Shown: piece after piece, positions 56,704-64,000 of the stretch
How positions within the stretch are numbered: position 1 is the stretch's first letter
Layout of the letters: each line of letters opens with the position of its first letter
From: JADCCX01 sp031431475
GTDB taxonomy: Bacteria; Pseudomonadota; Alphaproteobacteria; Rhizobiales; Beijerinckiaceae
Length of the DNA: 64,000 nt
Direction of reading: 5' to 3'
Assembly (NCBI GenBank): GCA_031431475.1
Contig: JANPDL010000035.1
Location: 369,523 to 433,522, forward strand
The notes under the pieces: generated by a model
The model's input: the letters and a program-made list of their open reading frames with translations, nothing else
Told to the model about the DNA's origin: nothing
Databases searched by the model: none
Program-made: the position numbers and the translations under genes

Positions 56704-58065
56704 ATGGTCGATCATGGTTTGCTCAATCGCGCAGGCGCGCCGCATCTCCTGCGTCTCGATACCCTTGTCAAACTGCGTTGGCTGGCGGTAACGGGACAGA
56801 TCATTGCTGTCCTGATCGTGCATTTCGGCATGGGTTTTCGCCTGCCCTTGCTGGGAGCACTGGGTATTATCGCGATCTCGTCAGCGCTCAACGTGGCGCT
56901 TGCCGCGCGGTATCCGACGACGCATCGGCTGGAAGATGGTGCAGCAGCCTCGCTTCTGGCTTACGATGTGGTCCAGCTGGCGGCCCTGCTTTACCTGACA
57001 GGCGGTCTCGAAAACCCCTTCGCGATCCTGTTTCTGGCTCCGGTCATGATCTCCGCGACAGCCTTGCCTCCGGTTCGCACCCTGACTTTGGGCGGACTTG
57101 CGATGGGTCTCGTGACAGCGCTTGCGCTCTGGCATCAGCCGTTGCCGTGGAAACCAGATGACAGGCTCAGCCTTCCTCCGCTTTATATCGCGGGCGTCTG
57201 GCTCTCGCTGCTGCTTGGGCTTATCTTTATTGGTGTCTATGCTTGGCGCGTGGCCGAGGAAGCCCGCCAGCTTGGCCATGCCCTTGCCGCGACGGAACTT
57301 GTGCTGGCGCGCGAGCAACACCTTTCGCAGCTTGATGGTCTGGCCGCCGCCGCCGCCCACGAACTCGGCACGCCACTCGCAACAATTGCGCTGGTGGTGA
57401 AAGAGCTTGACCGCTCTATCAATACCGGGAGTCCGCACAAGGACGATATCGAGCTGCTTAAGGAACAAACGGCGCGCTGCCGCCAGATTCTGGCAAAGAT
57501 CGCCACATTGGGCACAGAACATGAGGGTCCGCTGAAGGCGATCAGCATCCGGCAGCTCGTAGAGGAAATGTCTGCGCCGCAACGGCCATTCGAGGTCAAG
57601 ATCAAGGTTGCCGTAGGTGGACATGGGCCCGAACCCTTCTCCACCCGCAAACCCGGCCTGATGTACGGGCTTGAGAACCTGATCGACAATGCCGTCGACT
57701 TCGCCGCCACAACGGTAACAGTCGCGGCCTCGTGGACGGAACAGGACGTACGCATCACGATCACAGACGATGGTCCGGGTTTCGCCACGGAAGTCCTGAA
57801 GCGACTTGGGGAGCCTTACGTAACGACACGCAAGTTTGATTCACGTGCTGAGAATGATTCCGCTGGCCTTGGCCTCGGTCTTTTCATCGCCAAGACCCTG
57901 CTGGAGCGCGGCGGAGCCCAGTTTTTCGCAACAAACCGCGCTCTGCCAGACCATGGAGCCGAGATTGCCCTGATATGGCGGCGCGAGGATTTCGTGGCGG
58001 AGTTGCCTGCAAAACCACAGGGTTTAACCGATGATCTGGTCTTACGGCATCCAATCCACACTTGA
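56704..58065 (+). CDS. regB: Redox sensor histidine kinase RegB/PrrB
   Basis: Membrane kinase of 453 residues, the global redox sensor of phototrophic alphaproteobacteria. Six hydrophobic segments lie within residues 25-180. The ubiquinone-binding motif GGLENPF is at 100-106 (consensus GGxxNPF). The H box AAAAAHELGTPLATIAL has phospho-acceptor His219. Cys259 in EQTARCRQIL is the conserved redox-active cysteine. ATPase motifs DNAVDF, DDGPGF and GLGLGLFIAK follow. Close to regA, and next to the puh operon, its classic target. Confidence 0.95.
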   Translation: MVDHGLLNRAGAPHLLRLDTLVKLRWLAVTGQIIAVLIVHFGMGFRLPLLGALGIIAISSALNVALAARYPTTHRLEDGAAASLLAYDVVQLAALLYLTGGLENPFAILFLAPVMISATALPPVRTLTLGGLAMGLVTALALWHQPLPWKPDDRLSLPPLYIAGVWLSLLLGLIFIGVYAWRVAEEARQLGHALAATELVLAREQHLSQLDGLAAAAAHELGTPLATIALVVKELDRSINTGSPHKDDIELLKEQTARCRQILAKIATLGTEHEGPLKAISIRQLVEEMSAPQRPFEVKIKVAVGGHGPEPFSTRKPGLMYGLENLIDNAVDFAATTVTVAASWTEQDVRITITDDGPGFATEVLKRLGEPYVTTRKFDSRAENDSAGLGLGLFIAKTLLERGGAQFFATNRALPDHGAEIALIWRREDFVAELPAKPQGLTDDLVLRHPIHT

Positions 58066-58081
58066 TAACGTAGACGCAAGT

Positions 58082-58639
58082 ATGACACACTTAGAGCACA
58101 TGCAGTTCACAGAAATCGATCGTTCTCTGCTGATCGTCGATGACGACAAGCCGTTCCTCAATCGGCTTGGTCGAGCGATGGAAACGCGCGGATATGTCGT
58201 TACACAGGCGGATAGCATCGCTGCTGGTATGGCGGCTATTGGCCAGCATCCACCCGCTTTTGCCGTGATTGACATGCGGCTTCAGGACGGCAATGGCCTC
58301 GACGTGATCTCCGAGTTGAAGCGTGTGAGGCCGGATTCAAGAGGCATCGTGCTCACGGGATATGGCAACATTGCTACCGCCGTAACTGCCGTCAAAATGG
58401 GTGCGTTCGATTATCTGGCGAAGCCGGCAGATGCGGACGAGATCGATGCCGCCTTGCGCGCCATTCCTGGCAGCAAGCCGGAAGTGCCGGACAACCCGAT
58501 GTCGGCCGACCGTGTGCGGTGGGAGCATATCCAGCGAGTTTACGAACTGTGCGAGCGCAATGTTTCCGAGACGGCACGCCGTCTCAACATGCACCGCCGT
58601 ACCCTGCAGCGGATTCTGGCGAAGCGCGCGCCGCGATAG
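58082..58639 (+). CDS. regA: Response regulator RegA/PrrA
   Basis: DNA-binding regulator of 185 residues that controls photosynthesis, respiration, CO2 and nitrogen fixation genes. Receiver LLIVDDDKPFLNRLGRAME with acceptor Asp64 (AVIDMRLQDGNGLDVI), Lys in YLAKPAD, then a Pro-rich linker and the Fis-type HTH NVSETARRLNMHRRTLQRIL. This short C-terminal HTH is almost invariant among RegA proteins. ATG 58082 lies 17 bases after regB; a longer frame overlapping regB is rejected. Convergent with hemA, 9 bases apart. Confidence 0.95.
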   Translation: MTHLEHMQFTEIDRSLLIVDDDKPFLNRLGRAMETRGYVVTQADSIAAGMAAIGQHPPAFAVIDMRLQDGNGLDVISELKRVRPDSRGIVLTGYGNIATAVTAVKMGAFDYLAKPADADEIDAALRAIPGSKPEVPDNPMSADRVRWEHIQRVYELCERNVSETARRLNMHRRTLQRILAKRAPR

Positions 58640-58648
58640 AAGCCCCGC

Positions 58649-60046
58649 TCACATTGTCCGCGGTAGACCTTCAGCAGTCCAAACCGCATCCAGTGAACGC
58701 ACGAGATGGACGATATCCATATCGGTATGTGACGGACCGGGCGTAATGCGCAACCGCTCGGTACCCTTGGGTACGGTCGGGTAGTTGATGGGCTGGACAT
58801 AGACGCCATGCTCGTTCAGCAGACGGTCGCTGATCCGCTTGCACAGCACGGGATCACGCACCATCACCGGCACGATATGGCTGGGATTGTCCAGCAAGGG
58901 AATGCCCTTGGCATTTAGCTGGAATCTGACCTGCGCTACATTAGACTGGTGACGATCACGCTCTGACTGGCTGGCCTTGAGATGCCGGATGCTGGCAGCT
59001 GCCCCGGCAGCGACAGCTGGCGGCAGAGCCGTGGTGAAGATGAAGCCGGACGAGAAACTGCGCACGAAATCGCAGACCGCTGTGGAGCCCGCGATATAGC
59101 CACCCACGACGCCGAAAGCCTTCCCCAGCGTTCCCTCAATGATTGTCAGCCGGTGGCTGATGCCGTCGCGTTCCGCAATGCCACCACCACGTGGACCATA
59201 GAGCCCTACCGCATGTACCTCGTCGAGATAGGTCATGGCACCATGTTTGTCTGCCACATCGCAGAGTTCGGCGATGGGGGCGATATCTCCGTCCATGGAA
59301 TAGACCGATTCAAACGCCACCAGCTTCGGCAAGGCGGGATCCAGCATCGAGAGTTGGCGGTCCAGATCCTCCGGATCGTTGTGCCGGAAAATGACGCGCG
59401 CGGCACGGCTGTGGCGGATACCCTCGATCATCGAGGCATGGTTTCCGGCATCCGACAGCACGACACAGCCCGGGAGCTGTGATGCCAGCGTGCTCAGAGA
59501 TGCCCAGTTTGAAACATACCCAGATGTGAACAGCAGGGCCGATTCCTTCTGGTGAAGGTCAGCCAGTTCCTGCTCCAGCAACACGTGATAATGGTTGGTG
59601 CCCGCAATGTTACGCGTGCCACCCGCGCCCGCACCGCAGCGGTCCAGCGCCTCATGCATGGCGGTCAGCACATCAGGGTGCTGACCCATGCCGAGATAAT
59701 CGTTGGAACACCACACCGTGACTTTGCGCTGGGACCCCGCGTCGCGCCAGGTTGCATGGGGGTAATTGCCACGGTCACGCTCCAGGTTGGCAAACACACG
59801 GTAACGACCTTCGTCGCGTAGGCGATCCAGTTCCGACTTGAAAAAACTCTCGTAGTTCATGCCCTTTTGCCCTTGTGGCTTGACCGAGCCGGGCTTGATC
59901 TTCGTGAGAATATCCATGTGAGCCCGGGCCTTTTGCAAGCCTGTCGCGCCATCCGGCGCATCCTGCAAGAGCGTTTTCGTCGCAGCCGACGCCATGGCGG
60001 AAGCTGGGTCACCGAGCGATGGGGCGAAATGAGTGTCAGTGGACAT
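58649..60046 (-). CDS. hemA: 5-aminolevulinate synthase with N-terminal extension
   Basis: PLP enzyme making 5-aminolevulinate from glycine and succinyl-CoA, the first step of heme and bacteriochlorophyll synthesis. The family part starts at residue 63 (MNYESFFKSELDRLRDEGRYRVFANLER). WCSNDYLGMGQHP and AGTNHYHVLLEQELADLH follow; the Schiff-base Lys lies in EGTLGKAFGVVGGYIAGS. About 62 extra residues precede it. GAGGAG lies before ATG 60046, but ATG 59860 would give the usual length. Last gene of the puh-acsF-puhE-hemA operon, 12 bases after puhE. Confidence 0.94.
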   Translation of the reverse strand: MSTDTHFAPSLGDPASAMASAATKTLLQDAPDGATGLQKARAHMDILTKIKPGSVKPQGQKGMNYESFFKSELDRLRDEGRYRVFANLERDRGNYPHATWRDAGSQRKVTVWCSNDYLGMGQHPDVLTAMHEALDRCGAGAGGTRNIAGTNHYHVLLEQELADLHQKESALLFTSGYVSNWASLSTLASQLPGCVVLSDAGNHASMIEGIRHSRAARVIFRHNDPEDLDRQLSMLDPALPKLVAFESVYSMDGDIAPIAELCDVADKHGAMTYLDEVHAVGLYGPRGGGIAERDGISHRLTIIEGTLGKAFGVVGGYIAGSTAVCDFVRSFSSGFIFTTALPPAVAAGAAASIRHLKASQSERDRHQSNVAQVRFQLNAKGIPLLDNPSHIVPVMVRDPVLCKRISDRLLNEHGVYVQPINYPTVPKGTERLRITPGPSHTDMDIVHLVRSLDAVWTAEGLPRTM

Positions 60047-60058
60047 TCTTGATACTCC

Positions 60059-60961
60059 TCATTTGATCACGATACCTGTGCGACGGGCCGTCAGACTGCC
60101 AGGTGGCATCTTTTGTGCAGGTACAGAACCGATAGTCACAGGCGTCACGTTGCCGCCAGCAGCACGGTCGCGCAGGCCCCAGCGCCAGAGCCAGCTCGTT
60201 GGCAGCGGAATGAACAGCAGCCAATGCTCCAACACGGCCAAAGCCATAAGGCTGGCCATCAGCGTATAGGCAATCGTATCGAAGGCAGTACCCTGAGCCC
60301 ATATTGCCATATGCGTCAGCCAGACCGTGACCAGTGTCGAAACCGTGATCACCAGCGGAAACAGGCCATTCATCGATCGCCTGCGAAAATAGCTGCTGAG
60401 ATAGGACAAGTGATCGGGCAGGAATTCATCCGTCACATTGGGTGCGCCGAGGAAAATATTGAACTTGGTGCTGAGCCGCATCACCCAGAGGATCACGAAG
60501 GTCCAGAAGCCGACCATATTGGCGCTGCCCCACGTCACGAGGCCGATGGCAAGAGCCGAAACTGCAATCGCGATTTCATGCGAGATGATTGTTTCGGATG
60601 CTTCCCTGAAGCGCCTCCAGCCCATGGCACGTCCATCTGACGGAACACGGCGCGGACCGGTGATATAGCCCATCAGGAAGGCCATCTCGTTCCAGCCCCA
60701 GATCACCAGGGCAGCCGTGAAGCCGATATACGCTGATGTCGTGTCCGTCGTATCGCGGATCCACCAGAGCGCACCGAGCGCAACCGCTGCGGCAAAGCTC
60801 GCCACCATCATGCTGAAAGTGAAGGTGCTGCGCTTCAGGCCATCCAGGTACAGGATCGCGCCGGTGCTGAACCACCAGATGAAGATGCAGAAGAGGATTG
60901 GCAGACCAATCTCCGTCACCTTGTATGTCTCCTCTGGGCCAGGCCAGATCGCTGTCGGCAA
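60059..60961 (-). CDS. puhE: Photosynthetic complex assembly protein PuhE
   Basis: Membrane protein of 300 residues (DUF3623) with about seven hydrophobic segments, including VTEIGLPILFCIFIWWFSTGAILYLDGL at the start and MVASFAAAVALGALWWI. The family motif FNIFLGAPNVTDEFLPDHLSYLSSYF is present, along with NEMAFLMGYITGPR. PuhE modulates bacteriochlorophyll synthesis and reaction-centre assembly in Rhodobacter, without an assigned biochemical activity. It lies between acsF (15 bases) and hemA. Confidence 0.93.
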   Translation of the reverse strand: MPTAIWPGPEETYKVTEIGLPILFCIFIWWFSTGAILYLDGLKRSTFTFSMMVASFAAAVALGALWWIRDTTDTTSAYIGFTAALVIWGWNEMAFLMGYITGPRRVPSDGRAMGWRRFREASETIISHEIAIAVSALAIGLVTWGSANMVGFWTFVILWVMRLSTKFNIFLGAPNVTDEFLPDHLSYLSSYFRRRSMNGLFPLVITVSTLVTVWLTHMAIWAQGTAFDTIAYTLMASLMALAVLEHWLLFIPLPTSWLWRWGLRDRAAGGNVTPVTIGSVPAQKMPPGSLTARRTGIVIK

Positions 60962-60976
60962 GTCGACGGCAATCCG

Positions 60977-62047
60977 TCACCAGGCGGGGTTGAGCCGGAT
61001 GTTCTCCGGCAGGGCATTCTGCTTCACGGGAAGGAAGTAGAGCTTCAGGAAAGTGGTCAGGCCGGAAATTCCCAGGCGTAGACGCTTGAGGCTGCCCATG
61101 AGGCCCCCCTGCGACTTCGCCTTGCTCGTCGCTTCCGAAATCAGCCGAAGACGCTCAAGCCCCTCCAGAAAGGCAGGATTGTCGATGTCGAGCTCCACCG
61201 GGAAGACCTGACGCGCGATATCCGACGTGATGCGGAAGACCCGCATGTCATAATCCTTGATGTCGACGCCCAGCGCTTTATGAAAAGCCGGGCGCATGTG
61301 ATCACGCACATACATCGTGGCATAGACCGCCAGCAGGAAGAAGCGGATCCAGTATTTGTTCATACCCGTGGTCAGCGAGGGATCGGAGCGCATGAGCAGG
61401 GCAAAAGCCTCACCGTGGCGGAACTCGTCGTTGCACCAGTTGTCGAACCACTTGAAAATCGGATGGAAGCGCTTGTCCGGGTTCTTCTCCAGCAAGCGGA
61501 AAATGGTGATGTAACGGGCATAGCCGATCTTCTCTGACAGATAGGTCGCGTAGAAGATGAACTTTGGCTTGAAATAGGTGTATTTCTTGACCCTGGTCAG
61601 GAAGCCGAGATCAACGCCGACATTCACGGCCTTGAGGCTCTCGTTGATGAAACCGGCGTGGCGCGATTCATCACGGGCCATGAAGGTGAAGAGGTCCCGC
61701 ATATCCGGATTCTTCATGCGCTTCTTGATCTCGGAATAGAGGATGCAGCCGGAGAATTCGGCGGTGAGCGAACTCACGAGAAAATCGACGAATTCGGCAC
61801 GCAGTTCCGGGTCCAGCTTGTCGAGATCGAACGCGTCAAACTCGGGGGTCTTCTTGAAATGCATCTTGTTGGGATCAGCCCGCATCTCGGCCATCAAGCC
61901 ATCCCATTCGCGACGGACGAGGCTGATGTCGATCTTGTCCATCGCCTCATAATCGGTCGTGTAGAAGCGCGGAGACAACACCGTCTCCTTGGTCGCCATA
62001 TCGATGGTGTTGTAGATGGGCTGCGCGCCACCTTCCTGCGGGATCAT
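60977..62047 (-). CDS. acsF: Mg-protoporphyrin IX monomethyl ester oxidative cyclase (aerobic)
   Basis: O2-dependent diiron cyclase of 356 residues that forms ring E of bacteriochlorophyll. Rubrerythrin-like iron motifs are FMARDESRHAGFIN and WCNDEFRHGEAFALL, with Glu residues in LTAEFSGCILYSEIKKR. The substrate region YDMRVFRITSDIARQVFPVELD is also typical. Presence of AcsF means bacteriochlorophyll can be made under oxygen. The product of the preceding orf ends inside its start (ATGA). Confidence 0.96.
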   Translation of the reverse strand: MIPQEGGAQPIYNTIDMATKETVLSPRFYTTDYEAMDKIDISLVRREWDGLMAEMRADPNKMHFKKTPEFDAFDLDKLDPELRAEFVDFLVSSLTAEFSGCILYSEIKKRMKNPDMRDLFTFMARDESRHAGFINESLKAVNVGVDLGFLTRVKKYTYFKPKFIFYATYLSEKIGYARYITIFRLLEKNPDKRFHPIFKWFDNWCNDEFRHGEAFALLMRSDPSLTTGMNKYWIRFFLLAVYATMYVRDHMRPAFHKALGVDIKDYDMRVFRITSDIARQVFPVELDIDNPAFLEGLERLRLISEATSKAKSQGGLMGSLKRLRLGISGLTTFLKLYFLPVKQNALPENIRLNPAW

Positions 62048-62373
62048 GTTCCACTCCGTGCTGGTGATGTTCCCCCGAACATATCTGCATCAAAACCGAC
62101 CTCGTAGAGCTCGGTCAGCTCAAGATAGGCACCCATTTTGGTGAGAAACCTGTCGAGTGCATTGGCGCGCGTGACCGTCGCCGTCCGCTCGAAAAACTGG
62201 TGGTCACCGAAGGCGACGGAGGTAGGAGCGTCATGCACCAGGACCGTATCGCCGACTTCCACTTCGATACCCTGCAAGCTGACATTGGCCTGCATGAATT
62301 CAGCCGTCTGCTCCAGCTCGACCGTGCAGGGAACCACGAATGTCTGCCGGGGACCGAACAGAAATCCAATCAT
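62044..62373 (-). CDS. Uncharacterised photosynthesis-cluster protein between puhC and acsF
   Basis: Soluble-looking protein of 109 residues. It has an N-terminal beta-rich part (MIGFLFGPRQTFVVPCTVELEQTAEFM), then GIEVEVGDTVLVHDAPTSVAFGDHQFFERTATVTRAN, and a helical end LDRFLTKMGAYLELTELYEVGF. No catalytic motif and no membrane segment are seen. It is coupled on both sides: the puhC stop overlaps its ATG (TGATG), and acsF starts within its last codons (ATGA). That makes a role in reaction-centre or bacteriochlorophyll assembly likely. I recall similar-sized ORFs in this position in other clusters but no assigned function. Confidence 0.8.
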   Translation of the reverse strand: MIGFLFGPRQTFVVPCTVELEQTAEFMQANVSLQGIEVEVGDTVLVHDAPTSVAFGDHQFFERTATVTRANALDRFLTKMGAYLELTELYEVGFDADMFGGTSPARSGT

Positions 62374-62882
62374 CACTTCTCCCCCTTGGAAAGATGCCCT
62401 CCATTGGAAAGCAGCCTGGCAAAAGCCTCTGTATTGACTGAACCAAACGTATCAACCGTCTGGCGCCGACCCGTTGCCGGGTCATGCAGGATCAGGCGAC
62501 CATCAGAGTGACGGGAGAGCCTGTAAGGTACTTCGGGCCCAATTTTTTTCGGAGCCCTTTCGAACATCATCCCTTTGACGATGGCCTGGATAAACCCGCC
62601 ACCGTCCTTGAGAGCCAAACTTTGCACCATTTCGCCCGTCGAGGCAGTTCGTACTTCCACTCTCCCGTCGGTCTGTTCGACAAGGGTCAGTTCACGGGAT
62701 TCGACGGCTGGCGTATCAGGCAGGCTTGCCACGCCAATTCCCGTAAAACGGGCAAAAGCCGCGATGATCAGCGATGCAATGACCAGTGACGACGCCAGAA
62801 TGATTGGACGTCGGCCAATAATCGGCCGTTCCGCCGTGCGCGGACGGGCAGTTGGGTTCAAGGCGGACCAGCCTTCAGACAT
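62373..62882 (-). CDS. puhC: Photosynthetic complex assembly protein PuhC
   Basis: Single-span membrane protein of 169 residues: a cytoplasmic N-terminus (SEGWSALNPTARPRTAERP), TM ILASSLVIASLIIAAFARFTG, and a periplasmic domain with VEQTDGRVEVRTASTGEMVQSLALKDGGGFIQ and IVKGMMFERA. That is the PuhC pattern. PuhC is needed for normal assembly of RC-LH1. ATG 62882 follows GGGGGAAA; an upstream frame is excluded. 43 bases after puhB. Confidence 0.9.
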   Translation of the reverse strand: MSEGWSALNPTARPRTAERPIIGRRPIILASSLVIASLIIAAFARFTGIGVASLPDTPAVESRELTLVEQTDGRVEVRTASTGEMVQSLALKDGGGFIQAIVKGMMFERAPKKIGPEVPYRLSRHSDGRLILHDPATGRRQTVDTFGSVNTEAFARLLSNGGHLSKGEK

Positions 62883-62925
62883 AGTATTTCCCCCATTGGT
62901 ATCCGTTTTTGAGCGGCGATGCCGT

Positions 62926-63597
62926 TCAGGCGTGCGCGCCTGCAGGAAGAGGACGATCAGCGGAAGTGACGTCCTTGCCTGCGACATCCTTCCCCAGGGA
63001 CGCACGCTCGGCAGGAGCACCATCACCCAGTTCCGCCATCAGGATTTTCTCCACGGCGACCGCATCCGGCACTGAGCGCAGCATCGGTTGCGGATGGTTC
63101 CAGCTCCAGGGTCGCATATGCGGCCAGATGAGCAGAGCGGCAATCCTTTCGTCCTGCGCAACCTTCAGGGCGATGTCACCGCTTCCATCCGCATGATGCT
63201 TGACCGAGACACCAGTGATCTTGCTGAAAGGCAGGTTCAGCGTGATCGGCAGTGCAATGCCGGACCGCATCACAAGACGCTTGCTGGTGAGCGTGTAGAC
63301 CGTCGTCCTTGCATAGCCCCAGGCAATCAGAGAGAGCACGCCGATTCCGGCCAGCGCTAGCGGCAGAATACCCAGTGCATAACCAAAGGCAGCACCGATG
63401 TCCTGTCCGCCCGTCTTGGCCGAGCCAAAGCGCCAGAGCATCAGGAGAAGGAAATACACCGCAACCTTGCGGACATGGAACGCCCGGATGGCGAGGCCGA
63501 CGGCATTGGGCGCACCCTGCCAAGTCATGCGTTCGCCCTCCGGCAGGACTGCCGGAAGGCCTCTTACAGGTTCAAACTCAAAATCATCATGCGACAT
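62926..63597 (-). CDS. puhB: Photosynthetic complex assembly protein PuhB
   Basis: Membrane protein of 223 residues: an N-terminal MSHDDFEFEPVRGLPAVLPEGERMTWQG (the PuhB signature), two or three TM segments around VAVYFLLLMLWRFG and LGILPLALAGIGVLSLIAW, and a bacterial PH-like domain (TTVYTLTSKRLVMRSGIALPITLNLPFSKI). PuhB is a dimeric assembly factor for the reaction centre. Follows puhA at 27 bases. Confidence 0.93.
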   Translation of the reverse strand: MSHDDFEFEPVRGLPAVLPEGERMTWQGAPNAVGLAIRAFHVRKVAVYFLLLMLWRFGSAKTGGQDIGAAFGYALGILPLALAGIGVLSLIAWGYARTTVYTLTSKRLVMRSGIALPITLNLPFSKITGVSVKHHADGSGDIALKVAQDERIAALLIWPHMRPWSWNHPQPMLRSVPDAVAVEKILMAELGDGAPAERASLGKDVAGKDVTSADRPLPAGAHA

Positions 63598-63624
63598 CGC
63601 GTGATTTCCCCCTCACGTGAAGGC

Positions 63625-64000
63625 TCAGGCCAGCGGTTCTTGCCGCATGCGTGTCGCATACAGCGTACCGCCACCGTAGTAGCCCATGATCTTGTCTTCC
63701 TCGAGCAAGGTGACCTGGTCAGGATTCTTGAGGCCCGGAACATTGGCGAAGTGCTTGGCAAAGATGGCCTGCACCTTTGCTTGCCTGCGCCTGCCGTCGA
63801 CACGGGCGAAGTTGGCTGGCAGCAGCACGTTGCGTGTGCCCCCTGCAACCGGAACCTCCACCTCCATGTAGCGCATCACGTATTCGGCGCGGTCGATCCA
63901 GACATCCTTGACAATACCGGCAACCTTGCCGTCCCCGCCCAGAACCTCCATGCCCACAGGGTTGGGGTCACGCCCTTCGACGTGGAAATCCGTGGCGATG
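63625..64000 (-). CDS. puhA: Photosynthetic reaction-centre H subunit, partial
   Basis: C-terminal half of the reaction-centre H chain; the frame is open to the window edge, so the start and the TM helix lie outside. Visible: FHVEGRDPNPVGMEVLGG, DGKVAGIVKDVWIDRAEYVMRYMEVEV, the LLPANFARVDGRRRQAKVQAIFAKHFANVPGL stretch and EEDKIMGYYGGGTLYATRMRQEPLA at the end, all signatures of PuhA. About 124 of about 250 residues are present. PuhA caps the L-M core on the cytoplasmic side and shapes proton delivery to QB. First known gene of the puhA-puhB-puhC-orf-acsF-puhE-hemA unit. Confidence 0.96.
   Translation of the reverse strand, partial: IATDFHVEGRDPNPVGMEVLGGDGKVAGIVKDVWIDRAEYVMRYMEVEVPVAGGTRNVLLPANFARVDGRRRQAKVQAIFAKHFANVPGLKNPDQVTLLEEDKIMGYYGGGTLYATRMRQEPLA

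Noticed and set aside
1..64000. CRISPR array, prophage, insertion sequence or tRNA genes
   Set aside because: No regularly spaced repeats, transposase, integrase, or cloverleaf with a clear CCA-proximal stem was seen in the short intergenic gaps; by-eye search could miss a tRNA.

Overview
The window is high-GC DNA from an alphaproteobacterium, most likely a phototrophic member of the Hyphomicrobiales or a near relative. The pointers are a fused IspDF, ctrA beside fliI/fliJ, a fliF-fliG-fliH-fliN-flbD flagellar operon, CcrM-type GANTC sites before ctrA, a RegB/RegA pair, and the puhA-side end of a purple-bacterial photosynthesis gene cluster. An oxygen-dependent cyclase gene (acsF) and a complete core set of Sox genes suggest an aerobic or facultatively aerobic anoxygenic phototroph able to draw electrons from thiosulfate and sulfide. 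I cannot name the species.

Layout. Bases 1-15000 are mostly housekeeping: a 5'-truncated lepA, rpmB, a DUF3108 protein, csaA, a GNAT enzyme, rplU-rpmA, dgoK, an orphan HicB-like gene, a strikingly AT-rich orphan ORF, a K+-independent H+-pyrophosphatase (hppA), an MFS exporter, a DUF423 protein, a hexapeptide acetyltransferase, and rpmH-rnpA-yidC. Bases 15000-18700 hold a compact trio: a TVP38-type membrane protein, a dihydrolipoamide-dehydrogenase-like flavoprotein and an orphan histidine kinase.

Bases 18848-28340 are the sulfur-oxidation locus. A class I cytochrome c comes first. It is followed on the minus strand by soxY, soxZ, (terminator), soxB, soxC, soxD, a monoheme cytochrome, a Tat-exported DsrE-like protein and an FCSD/SoxF flavoprotein. 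Divergent from these on the plus strand run soxA, soxX, soxS and soxR. SoxR carries both cysteines of the SqrR/BigR sulfide-sensor family, and ATTC-N8-GAAT palindromes lie in the soxY/soxA promoter region and in front of soxB.

Bases 28344-35461 contain mmsB, two EamA transporters, a D-Ala-D-Ala carboxypeptidase, a CobW-type GTPase preceded by a 17-bp tandem duplication that creates a mini-ORF, and a purine permease. Bases 35541-39385 hold fliJ/fliI, ctrA and ispE. Bases 39424-45702 hold ispDF, a frameshifted dienelactone hydrolase, a Trm112-like protein, a LON-domain protein, a TPR-thioredoxin, prfC and a KDPG/KDPGal aldolase. Bases 45872-50940 are the fliF-flbD operon and 50952-56522 the cheA-cheW-cheY-cheB-cheR operon (minus strand). 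regB-regA (plus) then abut the minus-strand operon puhA-puhB-puhC-orf-acsF-puhE-hemA, which runs off the right edge inside puhA.

How it fits together. Sox and flavocytochrome products feed electrons into c-type cytochromes, and so to respiration or the type II reaction centre whose assembly genes lie at the right end. RegBA is the established redox switch for such clusters. HemA and the MEP-pathway enzymes (IspE, IspDF) supply tetrapyrrole and isoprenoid precursors. Annotation was done by reading the sequence; no database search was run.
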